Below, one piece after another: positions 26,357-37,980 of a stretch of DNA of 57,776 nucleotides. The translations under genes and the position numbers were made by a program. The notes under the pieces were generated by a model, which worked only from the letters and a program-made list of their open reading frames with translations, was not told where the DNA came from and ran no database searches. Origin of the DNA: Rhodocyclaceae bacterium (GTDB lineage: Bacteria > Pseudomonadota > Gammaproteobacteria > Burkholderiales > Rhodocyclaceae); contig JACDZI010000010.1 in NCBI GenBank assembly GCA_013426785.1, forward strand, positions 1 to 57,776, given 5' to 3'. Each line of letters starts with the position of its first letter. Within the stretch, counting starts at the first letter, position 1.

Positions 26357-27651
26357 TTCTTCATCAGGTATTCGATGTCGGCGATGGTCTTCGGTGTATC
26401 AGCCGTGAGGATCTCGCAGCCGTCAGCCGTGACGAGGGCGTCGTCTTCGATGCGCACGCCGATGTTCCAGAATGCCTCGGGTACATCCTCCGCCGGGCGG
26501 ATGTAGCAGCCGGGTTCGACGGTGAGCGTCATGCCGGGTACCAGCTTGCGCCAGTCGCCACCGTGGCGATATTCGCCGGCATCATGCACGTCGAGACCCA
26601 ACCAATGACTGGTGCGATGCATGTAGAAGCGCTTGTAGCTTTCCGTTTCGATCACGGCGTCGAGGCTGCCTTCGAGCAGTTCCATGTCAATCATGCCCTG
26701 CGCCAGTACGCGTACTGCCGCCGTGTGCGGGTCAAGGAAGGATGCCTCGGGCTTGATGGCTGCGACGGCGGCGACCTGCGCATTGAAAACGAGATCATAG
26801 ACATCCGCCTGCGGCCCGGAGAAGCGGCCATTTACGGGGAAGGTGCGCGTGATGTCGCTGGCGTAGCCGTCCACTTCGCAGCCGGCGTCAATGAGCAACA
26901 GTTCACCCTCCCGCAGCATGCGATTGTTGTCGACATAGTGCAACACGCAGGCATTGGCACCACTGGCGACGATGGGTGAATAGGAGGGGGCCTGGCTGCC
27001 CTGACGGCGGAACTCGTGGAGGAACTCGGCCTCGACTTCGCATTCGTTTTTTCCGGGTGTCGTGAAGCGCATCGCGCGCCGGTGCGCGGCCCCGGCGATC
27101 GCGGCCGCCTTGCGCATCAGGGCGATTTCATGCGCGTCCTTGCCGAGGCGCATGTCGTCGAGTGCGGCGCGTACATCGTGAATCACCGCTGGCGCGCGCT
27201 TGCCTGCGCGTGCCTGCGCCCGCACGGCATTCAGCCCGGCGGCGATGCGTACATCCCAGGCGGCATCGTGGCCTATGGAATACCAGAGCGATGGCTGATC
27301 GGCGAGCAGTTCGGCCAGCTTGGTGTCAAATTCCTTGATCGAAAAGGCGGCGTCAAAACCGAAACACTCCTGCGCGCCGACGGGGCCATGACGAAAACCG
27401 TCCCAGATCTCTTTTTCGATGTCCTTGTCGCGGCAGAACAGGATCGATTGCGCATGCTCGCCAGCGACAAGCACCAGCACAGCCTCGGGTTCGGGAAAGC
27501 CGGTCAGGTAATGGAAGTAGCTGTCGGCGCGGTAGAGGAAAGTCGTATCGCGATTGCGCACATGCTCGGGGGCGGTGGGGATGACCGCCACGCCGCTGCC
27601 CATGCGGGCGAGCAGGGAATGTCTGCGTTGCAGGAAAGGGTTGTCAGCCAT
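26353..27651 (-). CDS. pepP: Xaa-Pro aminopeptidase PepP
   Basis: A 432-residue metallopeptidase that removes N-terminal residues before proline. The creatinase-type N-terminal domain contains RNRDTTFLYRADSYFHYLTG (split), and the pita-bread domain holds the metal ligands: LLIDAGCEVDGYASDITRTF (two Asp), HWLGLDVHDAG (His), LTVEPGCYI (Glu) and GVRIEDDALVT (Glu). Start ATG at 27651. Length is normal. Same minus-strand run as murU. Confidence 0.95.
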   Translation of the reverse strand: MADNPFLQRRHSLLARMGSGVAVIPTAPEHVRNRDTTFLYRADSYFHYLTGFPEPEAVLVLVAGEHAQSILFCRDKDIEKEIWDGFRHGPVGAQECFGFDAAFSIKEFDTKLAELLADQPSLWYSIGHDAAWDVRIAAGLNAVRAQARAGKRAPAVIHDVRAALDDMRLGKDAHEIALMRKAAAIAGAAHRRAMRFTTPGKNECEVEAEFLHEFRRQGSQAPSYSPIVASGANACVLHYVDNNRMLREGELLLIDAGCEVDGYASDITRTFPVNGRFSGPQADVYDLVFNAQVAAVAAIKPEASFLDPHTAAVRVLAQGMIDMELLEGSLDAVIETESYKRFYMHRTSHWLGLDVHDAGEYRHGGDWRKLVPGMTLTVEPGCYIRPAEDVPEAFWNIGVRIEDDALVTADGCEILTADTPKTIADIEYLMKK

Positions 27652-27660
27652 GAAAAGATG

Positions 27661-29338
<1,678 letters not shown>

Positions 29339-29357
29339 GTGGGGGATTCCGCCTAGG

Positions 29358-29366
29358 TGTTAGAAT
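29358..29366 (+). promoter_or_regulatory. extended -10 promoter of lptD
   Basis: TGTTAGAAT, an extended -10 (TGn plus TAGAAT), about 78 bases before the chosen lptD start. It overlaps an in-frame GTG at 29357, which argues against that upstream start. Confidence 0.55.
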
Positions 29367-29443
29367 TCCCCAATTCTATCATTGGCTTTGCCTGCGCCCC
29401 GGTGCGCGAGGCATACAGGCTGGCAGCGGAGCAGGCGGCGATA

Positions 29444-32431
29444 ATGTCTTCGGCATGGTTGGGACGGAAGGTACAGGCGGTTGGCTTGCTGATACTGGCA
29501 AGCGCCGCTTCCGTCGTATTGGCTGCCGAAAGCCTGCCCCCGCTCCGTGTCGATCCCACGTTGTTGGGTGGGTCCCCCATCAAGCCGGCTCCCGTTGTTC
29601 CCACAGCCTCGCCAGCCAAGGAAGCCACGCCAGCCAGCACTCAAGGCGATGCGCCTAACCCAGCCGTGACGACCATGCCGGCCAGTCCACGTCCTGGCGT
29701 AGAAGTCAAGCCGGTGTCCCCGCCTCCCGTGGCACGCGATCTGGCGACGGCCCCTGCCCCTCGTTCCCAAACTTCGACTGCCGCATCGTCCGACTCTGCG
29801 GCAATGCGCACGGCACCGCTATTGCCGGCCACCGCCCTGCTACCGGCAACTGGAGGACCGGCTAAGACTGCCCAGAATCTGCCACCCCTGAGGGTTGATC
29901 CGGCCTTGCTCGGGGGTACCGCGCTGGCCCGTCAAGGGGTCAAGCCGGAGATCGCTGAGCCGCCTCAGGTGGCAGAGCGGCCGGATCTTCCTGCCCTGTA
30001 TTCTGCCCACGTGGCCGCCGGCCTGATTCCACATCCCTCGACGACCCCCATGTCGCACGTCGACAAGAATTCGGCGCCGACCATCGTCGTCGCACGCAGG
30101 ATCGCCGGGGTCAATGATGTCGAGATGGTGGCTGAGGGCAATGCTGAACTTAACCGGGGCGGGGATTCACTGCGTGCCGACCGCATCATCTACCGCGTCG
30201 CCGAGGACGAAATCGAGTCGGTGGGCAATGTGGTGCTCGTCTCACCGGATGCCCGCATCGCCGGGCCGCGTCTGCGCATGCGCATGGAAGAAAGTACCGG
30301 CGAGTTCGAATCGCCAGCCTATGCCATCAGAAAGGAGCAGAAGCCCGTCCCTGAGCCTGCCCTGACACTGACCGGCCTGCCGTCGATCACGGATAGCGGC
30401 AAGGCGATTGCCAATACGGGAAGATTGATTTCCCTTCCGCCGGTTACGGGCAGCGGAGTTGCCGAGCGCATGGAGTTCCGTGGGGAAGACCAGTATCGCC
30501 TCTCCAAGGCAAGCTACAGCACCTGCAAACCGGGGCAGCGCGATTGGGAAATCTACGTCGATGAACTGGACCTCGACTACAACACCGAGGTAGGCAAAGG
30601 TCGCGGTGTCACTGTGCGTTTCATGGATGTACCGATTTTCTATACACCCTACTTGAATTTTTCTCTGAACAATGACAGGAAGAGCGGTTTCCTGCCCCCC
30701 ACGCTCGGCTCGTCGAACAAGAGCGGTTTTGAGGTGGCGACCCCCTGGTTCTGGAACATCGCGCCTGACATGGATGCGACCATCACCCCACGCTACATGA
30801 CCAAGCGTGGCTTGCAGATGAGTAGCGAGTTTCGCTATCTGCTGGATGACCAACATAATCGGAATACATTGCTGACCAATCCATCATTGAACGGTAATTC
30901 GCAGCTAGATAAGGGCACGATCCGACTCGAATATCTGGATGACAACCTGTATGAACGGAAACGCTGGGGCTATTCCGTCATGCATACCCAGAATTTCATT
31001 TCGCTGTTGCCAGGTCACACTGTCACAACAATGCTAAACCTGAATGGCGTTTCCGACAGCGACTATTTCAACGACCTGTCCAGTCGCCTCCAGTCGACAA
31101 CCCTGACTAATCTCAGTAAGGTCGGTTCGGCGACACTCGGTGGGCCTTGGTACAGCGCGGGCGTAACCATGCAGTCCTGGCAGACCCTTCACAAAGAGCA
31201 AACACAACAACCCTATCGCAAGCTGCCCGAGGTAAGTGTGTTAGCGAATCGCTATGACCTACCCTTCGGAATGGCGCTTAATTTTCAGGCGAGCTTCGTA
31301 GATTTTGACCATCCGGATTATGTCCTCGCCAAGCGAACAGTGATGTACCCCCAACTTTCCTTGCCCTTTAGTACTTCAGCTTTTTGGGTAACGCCGAAGG
31401 TGGGTATTCATACAGCCAGTTATTCTCTCGATGGTCAAAGCCGCCCCGATCTAGACTTATTAGATGGCAATGGTCGTCAATATAGAGCTTGGACAAATTA
31501 TTGGAAGAAAGCACCTGATCAGCAGAGTATTTCTGTGCCGGTTTTCAGTATCGATGGCGGAGTGGTGTTCGAGCGCGATACCCAATTGTTCGGTCAGTCC
31601 TACCTCCAGACGCTCGAACCGCGTGCCTTCTATACCTATATCCCCCGTCGCGACCAGAGCCAGATTCCGGTTATGGATTCAAGCGTGATGGACTTCAACT
31701 ATGCCTCGATGTTCACCGAAAACCGCTATTCCGGCAATGATCGCATCGGTGATGCCAATCAGTTGACCTTGGCGGCCACTTCGCGCATTCTCGATCCGAC
31801 CAGCGGCGCCGAGGTTTTGCGTGCATTGCTTGGTACGCGCTATTACTTCACCACTCAATATGAAGGCGCATCCATGCCGGGAGAAACCATGCGCTCCGGA
31901 CGATCAGCGGATCTCCTCGGCTCGCTGGCCGGGCGAGTGACGGAGAATGTCTTTGCCGATACCGCATGGCAGTACAACCCGCGCGATGCCCGCACAGAGC
32001 GCTTCAATCTCACTATGCGTTATCGGCCGGAAGCCGGCAAGATCATCAACGCCGGCTACCGCTTTGCGCGCGGCATCTACGATACGGGTACGCAGAAGAT
32101 TTCCGATATTGACCAGGTTGATATCTCCACCCAATGGCCGCTGTCCGGCGGGTGGTATGGGGTCGGGCGTTACAACTATTCACTGGAGGAAAAACGGGTG
32201 ATCGAGACGATCGGTGGCCTGGAATACAACGCCGGATGCTGGACTGGCCGCGTTGTTCTCCAGCGACAAGCCACGATCGCCGAGAAGCCGACGACGGCGT
32301 TCTTTTTCCAGCTGGAACTCAACGACTTTTCCAAGATCGGATCGAATCCAATGAACCTGTTGCGTCGCAATATTCCCGGCTATGGCAACATCAATCAGCC
32401 GACAGCCGATCCGGTCTTTGCCGAGTATTAA
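29444..32431 (+). CDS. lptD: LPS-assembly outer-membrane protein LptD
   Basis: A 995-residue precursor; signal peptide at residues ~1-28 (VGLLILASAASVVLAAES). LptD and LptE insert lipopolysaccharide into the outer leaflet. A Pro/Ala-rich stretch of ~170 residues follows, with two similar blocks LPPLRVDPTLLGG and LPPLRVDPALLGG about 115 codons apart. Next come the OstA beta-jellyroll (ADRIIYRVAEDEIESVGNVV) and the large beta-barrel (RGVTVRFMDVPIFYTPYLNF, then SGFLPPTLGSSNKSG, and the end SLEEKRVIETIGGLEYNAGCW split). The ATG at 29444 was chosen because it starts a clear signal peptide and lies after the promoter. First gene of lptD-surA-pdxA-rsmA. Longer than E. coli LptD (784) because of the N-terminal extension. 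Confidence 0.93.
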   Translation: MSSAWLGRKVQAVGLLILASAASVVLAAESLPPLRVDPTLLGGSPIKPAPVVPTASPAKEATPASTQGDAPNPAVTTMPASPRPGVEVKPVSPPPVARDLATAPAPRSQTSTAASSDSAAMRTAPLLPATALLPATGGPAKTAQNLPPLRVDPALLGGTALARQGVKPEIAEPPQVAERPDLPALYSAHVAAGLIPHPSTTPMSHVDKNSAPTIVVARRIAGVNDVEMVAEGNAELNRGGDSLRADRIIYRVAEDEIESVGNVVLVSPDARIAGPRLRMRMEESTGEFESPAYAIRKEQKPVPEPALTLTGLPSITDSGKAIANTGRLISLPPVTGSGVAERMEFRGEDQYRLSKASYSTCKPGQRDWEIYVDELDLDYNTEVGKGRGVTVRFMDVPIFYTPYLNFSLNNDRKSGFLPPTLGSSNKSGFEVATPWFWNIAPDMDATITPRYMTKRGLQMSSEFRYLLDDQHNRNTLLTNPSLNGNSQLDKGTIRLEYLDDNLYERKRWGYSVMHTQNFISLLPGHTVTTMLNLNGVSDSDYFNDLSSRLQSTTLTNLSKVGSATLGGPWYSAGVTMQSWQTLHKEQTQQPYRKLPEVSVLANRYDLPFGMALNFQASFVDFDHPDYVLAKRTVMYPQLSLPFSTSAFWVTPKVGIHTASYSLDGQSRPDLDLLDGNGRQYRAWTNYWKKAPDQQSISVPVFSIDGGVVFERDTQLFGQSYLQTLEPRAFYTYIPRRDQSQIPVMDSSVMDFNYASMFTENRYSGNDRIGDANQLTLAATSRILDPTSGAEVLRALLGTRYYFTTQYEGASMPGETMRSGRSADLLGSLAGRVTENVFADTAWQYNPRDARTERFNLTMRYRPEAGKIINAGYRFARGIYDTGTQKISDIDQVDISTQWPLSGGWYGVGRYNYSLEEKRVIETIGGLEYNAGCWTGRVVLQRQATIAEKPTTAFFFQLELNDFSKIGSNPMNLLRRNIPGYGNINQPTADPVFAEY

Positions 32432-32441
32432 CGATCCACCC

Positions 32442-33734
32442 ATGAAAAGATTACTGCTTTGCATCTGCTTCCTGCTGGTAGCGTCCTTTACGCAGGCCCA
32501 GTCGCGCCAGCCCATCGCCATCGACCGTGTCATCGCGGTAGTCAATGATGAGGCGATCACTGCGTATGAGTTGCGCGACCGCATGGCTACCGTGGTGCGG
32601 CAGTTGCGTCAGCGTGGCACCCCTCTGCCCGCGCGCGATGTGCTTGAAAAACAGGTGCTCGAACGCCTGATCGTCGACCGGGTGCAGATCCAGTTCGCCA
32701 GGGAAACCGGCCTGCGCATTCCCGATGCCGAACTGGACAATGCCCTGCGCCGTATCGCCGAAAACAATCGCATGCCACTGGCCCAGTTCCGCGCCGCGCT
32801 CGAGAAGGACGGTATCGATTGGCGCCGGTTCCGCGAAGACATTCGCGAAGAAATGACCGTTGCCCGCCTGCGCGACCGCGAGGTCGAGAGCCGCATCGTT
32901 GTTTCGGATGGCGAGATCGACAACTACCTGGCCAATCCCCAGCAGACGAATCAGGCGGCCGTGGTGGCGATCGGCCACATCATCGTGCGTGTGCCGGAGC
33001 AGGCTGATCCGGCGCGGCTGGCCCAGTTACGCCGCCGTGCCGAAGAAGCGCTGGCACGTATCCGCAACGGCGAGGATTTCGGCCAGATCGCCGCCAGTTA
33101 TTCCGAGGCGCCTGATGCGATGGCCGGTGGCATGATCGAACCGCGGCCGCAGGACCGTTTGCCATCTCTGTATGCCGATGCGCTCGCCACCATGAAGCCC
33201 GGTGATGTCAGTGGCATCCTGAGAAGCCCGGCCGGCTTCCACATCGTCAAACTGTTCGACCGCAAGGGTGGCAGCGCCGCCAACGAGACCATCCGTCAGA
33301 CGCGAGCGCGGCATATCCTCATCAAGGTGAATGAACTCATCTCCTCGGACGAGGCGCGCCGCAAGCTGGAAGGCCTCAAGGAGCGCCTCGACAACGGTGC
33401 CGATTTCGCCGAACTGGCGCGCCTCTATTCCAACGACCTCTCCGCCGCCAAGGGTGGCGACCTGGGTTGGCTCTACCAGGGCGATACGGTGCCCGATTTC
33501 GAGCGGGCGATGGATGCCCTCAAGCTCAACGAACTCAGCAAGCCGGTGCAGTCGCCGTTCGGCTGGCACCTGATCCAGGTGCAGGAGCGCAAGAATGCCG
33601 AGGCCGGCGACGAACGCAAGCGCCTGATGGCACGCCAAGCGTTGCGCGAACGCAAGTCCGACGAGGCCTACGAGGACTGGCTGAGGCAGATGCGTGACCG
33701 TGCCTATGTCGAATATCGGCTTGAAGAGCGCTGA
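32442..33734 (+). CDS. surA: periplasmic chaperone/peptidyl-prolyl isomerase SurA
   Basis: A 430-residue precursor with signal peptide (KRLLLCICFLLVASFTQAQ). The N-domain starts IDRVIAVVNDEAITAYELR; two parvulin domains follow (about 175-275 and 285-385), marked by IGHIIVRVPE...AGFHIVKL and ARHILIKVNE...GWHLIQVQERK. SurA escorts outer-membrane proteins, including LptD, to the Bam complex. ATG at 32442, ten bases after lptD. The C-terminus overlaps the pdxA start region. Confidence 0.95.
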   Translation: MKRLLLCICFLLVASFTQAQSRQPIAIDRVIAVVNDEAITAYELRDRMATVVRQLRQRGTPLPARDVLEKQVLERLIVDRVQIQFARETGLRIPDAELDNALRRIAENNRMPLAQFRAALEKDGIDWRRFREDIREEMTVARLRDREVESRIVVSDGEIDNYLANPQQTNQAAVVAIGHIIVRVPEQADPARLAQLRRRAEEALARIRNGEDFGQIAASYSEAPDAMAGGMIEPRPQDRLPSLYADALATMKPGDVSGILRSPAGFHIVKLFDRKGGSAANETIRQTRARHILIKVNELISSDEARRKLEGLKERLDNGADFAELARLYSNDLSAAKGGDLGWLYQGDTVPDFERAMDALKLNELSKPVQSPFGWHLIQVQERKNAEAGDERKRLMARQALRERKSDEAYEDWLRQMRDRAYVEYRLEER

Positions 33735-34671
33735 TCTAGCGGTTATTGCGTTAACGTCAGGCGAACCTGCGGGCATCGGTCCGGACATCTGTATCACACT
33801 CGCCGACCGGCAGTTCGACGCCCGCATCGTGGTGCTCGGCGATCGCGATTTGCTGGAGAGCCGTGCCCGCCAGATGGGCCGCAACCTGTCTGGTCTGGAC
33901 ATCCTGCATGTGCCGCTGAAAAAGTCGGCTCTGGCAGGACGGCTCGATCCGGCCAATGCGCCTTATGTCCTGGCACTGCTCGACCGCGCGCTAGCCGGCT
34001 GTCAGTCCGGCGAGTTTGCCGCGATGGTTACCGCACCGGTGCATAAGGGCGTCATCAACGATGCCGGCATTCCTTTCACTGGCCACACCGAATACCTTGC
34101 CGAAAAAACCGCTACGCCACGTGTGGTGATGCTGCTGGCCGGTGGCGGGTTGCGCGTGGCTCTGGCGACGACCCACCTGCCGCTCAAGGACGTTCCTGCT
34201 GCGATCACAGCGGGCGAACTCGAGACCACGATTCGCATCCTGCATGCCGAGCTGCGTAACAAGTTTGGTTATATCGCGCCGCGCATCCTGGTCGCGGGGC
34301 TCAACCCGCATGCCGGCGAGGGCGGCCACATGGGACGCGAAGAAATCGAGGTCATCACCCCGGTACTGGAGAAATTGCGCAAGGAAGGCATGAACCTGGT
34401 CGGCCCCCTGCCGGCGGATACGCTGTTCACGAAAAACGTGCTGGCGGGCTCGCATGCGCAACTGGCGATGTATCACGATCAGGGCCTCGCGGTGCTCAAG
34501 TACGCCGCCTTCGACGAGGGCATCAACGTCACGCTGGGCCTGCCCATCATCCGCACTTCGGTGGATCACGGTACCGCGCTGGATCTGGCCGGCACCGGCA
34601 AGGCTTCATCGACCAGCCTGTTTGCAGCGGTAGAGGCCGCCATCGATATGGCCCGGCGCAAGGCGGCATGA
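33706..34671 (+). CDS. pdxA: 4-hydroxythreonine-4-phosphate dehydrogenase PdxA
   Basis: About 321 residues; oxidises 4-phosphohydroxy-threonine in pyridoxal-phosphate synthesis. Marks: [37 protein letters not shown] (metal His), [38 protein letters not shown] (metal His) and [12 protein letters not shown] (metal His). The start is uncertain: ATG 33706 overlaps surA by 29 bases; TTG 33721 is an alternative. Residues [12 protein letters not shown] come from a repeat copy in a variable loop. It overlaps rsmA by ATGA. Confidence 0.93.
   Translation: MSNIGLKSADLAVIALTSGEPAGIGPDICITLADRQFDARIVVLGDRDLLESRARQMGRNLSGLDILHVPLKKSALAGRLDPANAPYVLALLDRALAGCQSGEFAAMVTAPVHKGVINDAGIPFTGHTEYLAEKTATPRVVMLLAGGGLRVALATTHLPLKDVPAAITAGELETTIRILHAELRNKFGYIAPRILVAGLNPHAGEGGHMGREEIEVITPVLEKLRKEGMNLVGPLPADTLFTKNVLAGSHAQLAMYHDQGLAVLKYAAFDEGINVTLGLPIIRTSVDHGTALDLAGTGKASSTSLFAAVEAAIDMARRKAA
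33918..33943 (+). repeat. 26-bp dispersed repeat, copy 13 (24/26), inside pdxA
   Basis: Translated as KKSALAGR, in a loop between two secondary-structure elements of the N-terminal domain. Confidence 0.87.
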
Positions 34672-35474
34672 GTACCCATCAAGCTCGCAAGCGCTTCGGC
34701 CAGAACTTTCTCGTCTCACCGGGCATCATCCGCAAGATCGCCGACGCCATCGCGCCACGCGCTGGCGATACGGTGGTCGAAATCGGCCCCGGCCTCGGGG
34801 CCTTGACCGAACCGCTGCTGGAGTGGTTGGATCACCTGCACGTCGTCGAGATCGACCGCGATCTGATTGCCCGGCTGCGTCAGCGCTATCCCCCCGAACG
34901 GCTGACCATCCATGAAGGCGACGCGCTCGTATTCGATTTCGGCGCACTTAAGGCAGCCGGGGCAACCGGGCCACTCAAAATCGTCGGCAACCTGCCCTAC
35001 AACATCTCCAGCCCCTTGCTGTTCCATCTGGCTGATTATGCCGACCGGGTGAGCGAGATGCACTTCATGCTGCAAAAAGAGGTCGTCGATCGCATGGTCG
35101 CCGCGCCCGGTTCCAGCGATTACGGGCGCCTGTCGGTCATGCTGCAATATCGCTACTTCATGGAGCGCCTGTTCGTCGTGCCACCCGGCGCTTTCAACCC
35201 GGCGCCGAAAGTCGATTCGGCCATCGTGCGCATGATTCCGCTGAACCGTGAAGAAGTCGGCGCTGGCGGGACGGCGCAGGATGAGGCATTGTTCGCGCGT
35301 TTGGTGTCGGCAGCGTTCTCGCAGCGTCGCAAAATGCTCAGGAACACGCTCCGGGAGTTCGTTGACGAAGCGGTGTTGGAAGCCCAAGGGATTGCCCCCA
35401 CCGCGCGCGCTGAAACTCTTTCCGTTGCCGACTTCGTGCGCCTGAGCAACGCGCTGGCCGAACGACGGCAATAA
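34668..35474 (+). CDS. rsmA: 16S rRNA dimethyladenosine transferase RsmA (KsgA)
   Basis: A 268-residue SAM methyltransferase that dimethylates A1518/A1519 of 16S rRNA. It shows [62 protein letters not shown] and [12 protein letters not shown]. Just after that, [13 protein letters not shown] is encoded by a repeat copy, in the link between the catalytic and helical C-terminal domains (normal homologs have a short P/R-rich loop). Then [20 protein letters not shown], which is intact. Last gene of its operon; terminator follows. Confidence 0.95.
   Translation: MSTHQARKRFGQNFLVSPGIIRKIADAIAPRAGDTVVEIGPGLGALTEPLLEWLDHLHVVEIDRDLIARLRQRYPPERLTIHEGDALVFDFGALKAAGATGPLKIVGNLPYNISSPLLFHLADYADRVSEMHFMLQKEVVDRMVAAPGSSDYGRLSVMLQYRYFMERLFVVPPGAFNPAPKVDSAIVRMIPLNREEVGAGGTAQDEALFARLVSAAFSQRRKMLRNTLREFVDEAVLEAQGIAPTARAETLSVADFVRLSNALAERRQ
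35250..35275 (+). repeat. 26-bp dispersed repeat, copy 14 (25/26), inside rsmA
   Basis: Translated as EEVGAGGTA between the catalytic and C-terminal domains of RsmA. Confidence 0.9.
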
Positions 35475-35475
35475 A

Positions 35476-35509
35476 AAACGCCCGGAGGGAGGCGATCCCC
35501 CGGGCGTTT
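35476..35509. terminator. bidirectional terminator between rsmA and ftsZ
   Basis: A ten-base stem (AAACGCCCGG and CCGGGCGTTT) around a 14-base loop, lying between the two convergent genes. On the minus strand it is followed by T-rich sequence (GTTTTTTAT), so it is strongest for the dcw operon. Confidence 0.85.
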
Positions 35510-35527
35510 CCTTGAACAGCAGACGGT

Positions 35528-36715
35528 TCAGTCGGCCTGCTTGCGCAGGAAGGCCGGAATGTCGTATTTGTCCATGCCGGTGTCGGTCATCGCTTGCGCG
35601 CGGCTGTCGCGCTGGCGGCCTGGTGTGAACAAGTCATCCACGCTGCCGCTGCCGGTGATGATGTTGCCGACCGTGGCTATCGAGGCGCCCAACCCGATCG
35701 GTATGTTGTCGGTGCCGGTGCGCTGTCCGGCTCCCTCGTAGGCCTTGAAGACTGGCTTTTCCTGGCGCCGGCTGGTCGAGCCGAGGCCGGTGGCGACCAC
35801 AGTGACGCGCAACTGGTCTTCCATGCTGTCGTCAAATACCGCGCCACAGATCACGGTGGCATCGGGCGCCGTGTAGTTGTGGATGGTGGCCATGACTTCC
35901 TTATACTCCTTGAGGCCGAGAGAGCTGCTGGCCGTGATGTTAACCAGCACGCCCTTGGCTCCCGACAACTCGATGCCTTCCAGCAGCGGGCTGGCTACAG
36001 CGGCCTCGGCGGCGATGCGCGCCCGGTCGACGCCGGCTTGCGTTGCGGAACCCATCATCGCCTTGCCCATCTCGCCCATCACAGTGCGCACGTCCTCGAA
36101 GTCGACGTTGACCAGGCCCGGGATGTTGATGATTTCGGCGATGCCGCCGACGGCGTTCTTCAGCACGTTGTCGGCTTCTTTGAAGGCTTCGAGCATGGCG
36201 ACGTCCTCGCCCATCACTTCCATCAGCTTTTCGTTGAGGATGACGATCAACGAATCGACATGCTGAGCAAGTTCGGCCAGGCCTTCCTCCGCGATCTTGA
36301 GGCGCTTGCGCTCGTACTCGAAGGGCTTGGTCACGACGGCGACGGTGAGGACGCCCAACTCGCGCGCCACTTCGGCGATGACGGGTGCGGCGCCCGTGCC
36401 GGTGCCGCCACCCATGCCGGCGGTGATGAAGCACATGTGCGCACCAGCCAGCGCTTCGGCGATCTTGTCGCGTTCGCTCTGGGCATGCTCTCGTGCCCGT
36501 TCGGGCTTGCCGCCGGCCCCGAGGCCGGGGCCGAGTTGCAGCTTGATGCCGGCCGATGAGTGTTTGAGCGCCTGCGCGTCGGTGTTGCAGCAGATGAACT
36601 CGACGCCGCCCACGCCTTCGCGAATCATGTGTTCGACGGCATTGCCGCCGGCCCCGCCGACGCCGACCACCTTGATCACCGTGGCGTTAGGATCCCTGTC
36701 TATGATTTCGAACAT
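35528..36715 (-). CDS. ftsZ: cell-division GTPase FtsZ
   Basis: A 395-residue tubulin homolog that forms the Z-ring. GTP-binding elements: VVGVGGAGGNAVEHM, the signature GGGTGTGAAPVIAE, and GIAEIINIPGLVNVDFEDVR (split); the C-terminal peptide DKYDIPAFLRKQAD binds FtsA and ZipA. Start ATG at 36715 with CAGGAGAGG upstream; a much longer in-frame extension into ftsA is not real. Last gene of the dcw cluster. Confidence 0.97.
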   Translation of the reverse strand: MFEIIDRDPNATVIKVVGVGGAGGNAVEHMIREGVGGVEFICCNTDAQALKHSSAGIKLQLGPGLGAGGKPERAREHAQSERDKIAEALAGAHMCFITAGMGGGTGTGAAPVIAEVARELGVLTVAVVTKPFEYERKRLKIAEEGLAELAQHVDSLIVILNEKLMEVMGEDVAMLEAFKEADNVLKNAVGGIAEIINIPGLVNVDFEDVRTVMGEMGKAMMGSATQAGVDRARIAAEAAVASPLLEGIELSGAKGVLVNITASSSLGLKEYKEVMATIHNYTAPDATVICGAVFDDSMEDQLRVTVVATGLGSTSRRQEKPVFKAYEGAGQRTGTDNIPIGLGASIATVGNIITGSGSVDDLFTPGRQRDSRAQAMTDTGMDKYDIPAFLRKQAD

Positions 36716-36741
36716 TTCGCCTCTCCTGTTGTTGCAAAAAG

Positions 36742-37980
36742 TTAAAGATTCCGTGCAAACCAGGTGCGCATGCGCACCAAAACCTGTCCCATGCTCATGG
36801 GTTGTTCCTTGCTGCCCCGCTGTTGCTGTGCCACGCCTTCGAGCAGCAGGCCCATGGCGGTCGCATAGCGCGGGTTCTTGACGAAGTCGCGCAGGTTGCC
36901 GCTGTAGTGCGGCGTGCCGACCTTGACCGTGTTGTGGAATATTTCTTCGCCGAGCTGCGGCATGCCGGGCATCTGCGCCGTGCCGCCGGTGAGTACGATG
37001 CCGGCGCGCAACAGGCGCGCATAGCCGCTGCGCGTCAATTCGTCCTGCACCTTCTGGAAAATCTCTTCGACACGCGGCTGAATGAAGCCCGCCAGCGTCG
37101 CGCGCGACAGGCTGGTGGCTGGCCGGTCGCCGACGCCGGGCACTTCCAGCATCTCCTCCGGATCGGCGAACTGGTGCAAGGCGACGCCGTAGCGCAGCTT
37201 GATTTCCTCGGCATCCTGCGTCGAGGTGCGCAGCGCGATGGCGATGTCGTTGGTGATCTGGTCGCCGGCAATCGGAATCACGGCGGTGTGGCGGATGGCG
37301 CCCTGGCTGAAGACGGCGATGTCGGTGGTGCCGCCGCCAATGTCGACCAGGCAGACGCCGACATCCTTCTCGTCCTCGGTGAGTACCGCGTTGCCGGAGG
37401 CGAGCGGTTGCAGCACCAGATCGACGACCTCCAGGCCGCAGCGCCGCACGCACTTGACGATGTTCTGCACGGCGGTGACGGCGCCGGTGACGAGGTGCAC
37501 CTTCACTTCGAGGCGTTTGGCGTCCATGCCGATCGGCTCCTTGACGCCGTCCTGGCCATCGACGATGAATTCCTGCACCAGCGTGTGCAAAATCTGGTCG
37601 TCGGCCGAGATCGGCGTGGCATTGGCGGCTTCGATGGCGCGGGCAACGTCGAGCTGCGTCACCTCCTTGTCTTTCACCACCGCCATGCCGTTGGAATCTT
37701 TGCTCTTGATGTGGCCGCCGGCGATGCCTGTATACACTTCCTTGACCTTGCGGCCGGCCATCATCTCGACTTCCGCGATTGCCTTCGAGATGCTGTTGAC
37801 GGTCGCCTCGATGTTGACCACCACGCCCTTCTTGAGGCCGCGCGCTTCCTGCGTATCCTGAGTGCCGATGCCGAGGATGGCGAGTTGGCCCTCGGGGTTG
37901 AGTTCGGCGACGATGGCAACGATCTTCGAGGTGCCGATGTCGAGACCGACGATCAGGTCGCGGTTCTTGTCCTTGCTCAT
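36742..37980 (-). CDS. ftsA: cell-division actin homolog FtsA
   Basis: A 412-residue actin-fold protein that tethers FtsZ to the membrane. Marks: LIVGLDIGTSKIVAIVAEL (phosphate 1), VCLVDIGGGTTDIAVF (phosphate 2), IVLTGGTAQMPG (adenosine motif) and the amphipathic C-terminus RMRTWFARNL. ATGA overlap with ftsQ, 26 bases before ftsZ. Confidence 0.97.
   Translation of the reverse strand: MSKDKNRDLIVGLDIGTSKIVAIVAELNPEGQLAILGIGTQDTQEARGLKKGVVVNIEATVNSISKAIAEVEMMAGRKVKEVYTGIAGGHIKSKDSNGMAVVKDKEVTQLDVARAIEAANATPISADDQILHTLVQEFIVDGQDGVKEPIGMDAKRLEVKVHLVTGAVTAVQNIVKCVRRCGLEVVDLVLQPLASGNAVLTEDEKDVGVCLVDIGGGTTDIAVFSQGAIRHTAVIPIAGDQITNDIAIALRTSTQDAEEIKLRYGVALHQFADPEEMLEVPGVGDRPATSLSRATLAGFIQPRVEEIFQKVQDELTRSGYARLLRAGIVLTGGTAQMPGMPQLGEEIFHNTVKVGTPHYSGNLRDFVKNPRYATAMGLLLEGVAQQQRGSKEQPMSMGQVLVRMRTWFARNL

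Noticed and set aside
36716-37453. Long N-terminal extension of FtsZ
   Set aside because: Out-of-frame reading through ftsA; FtsZ starts at 36715 with a good ribosome site.
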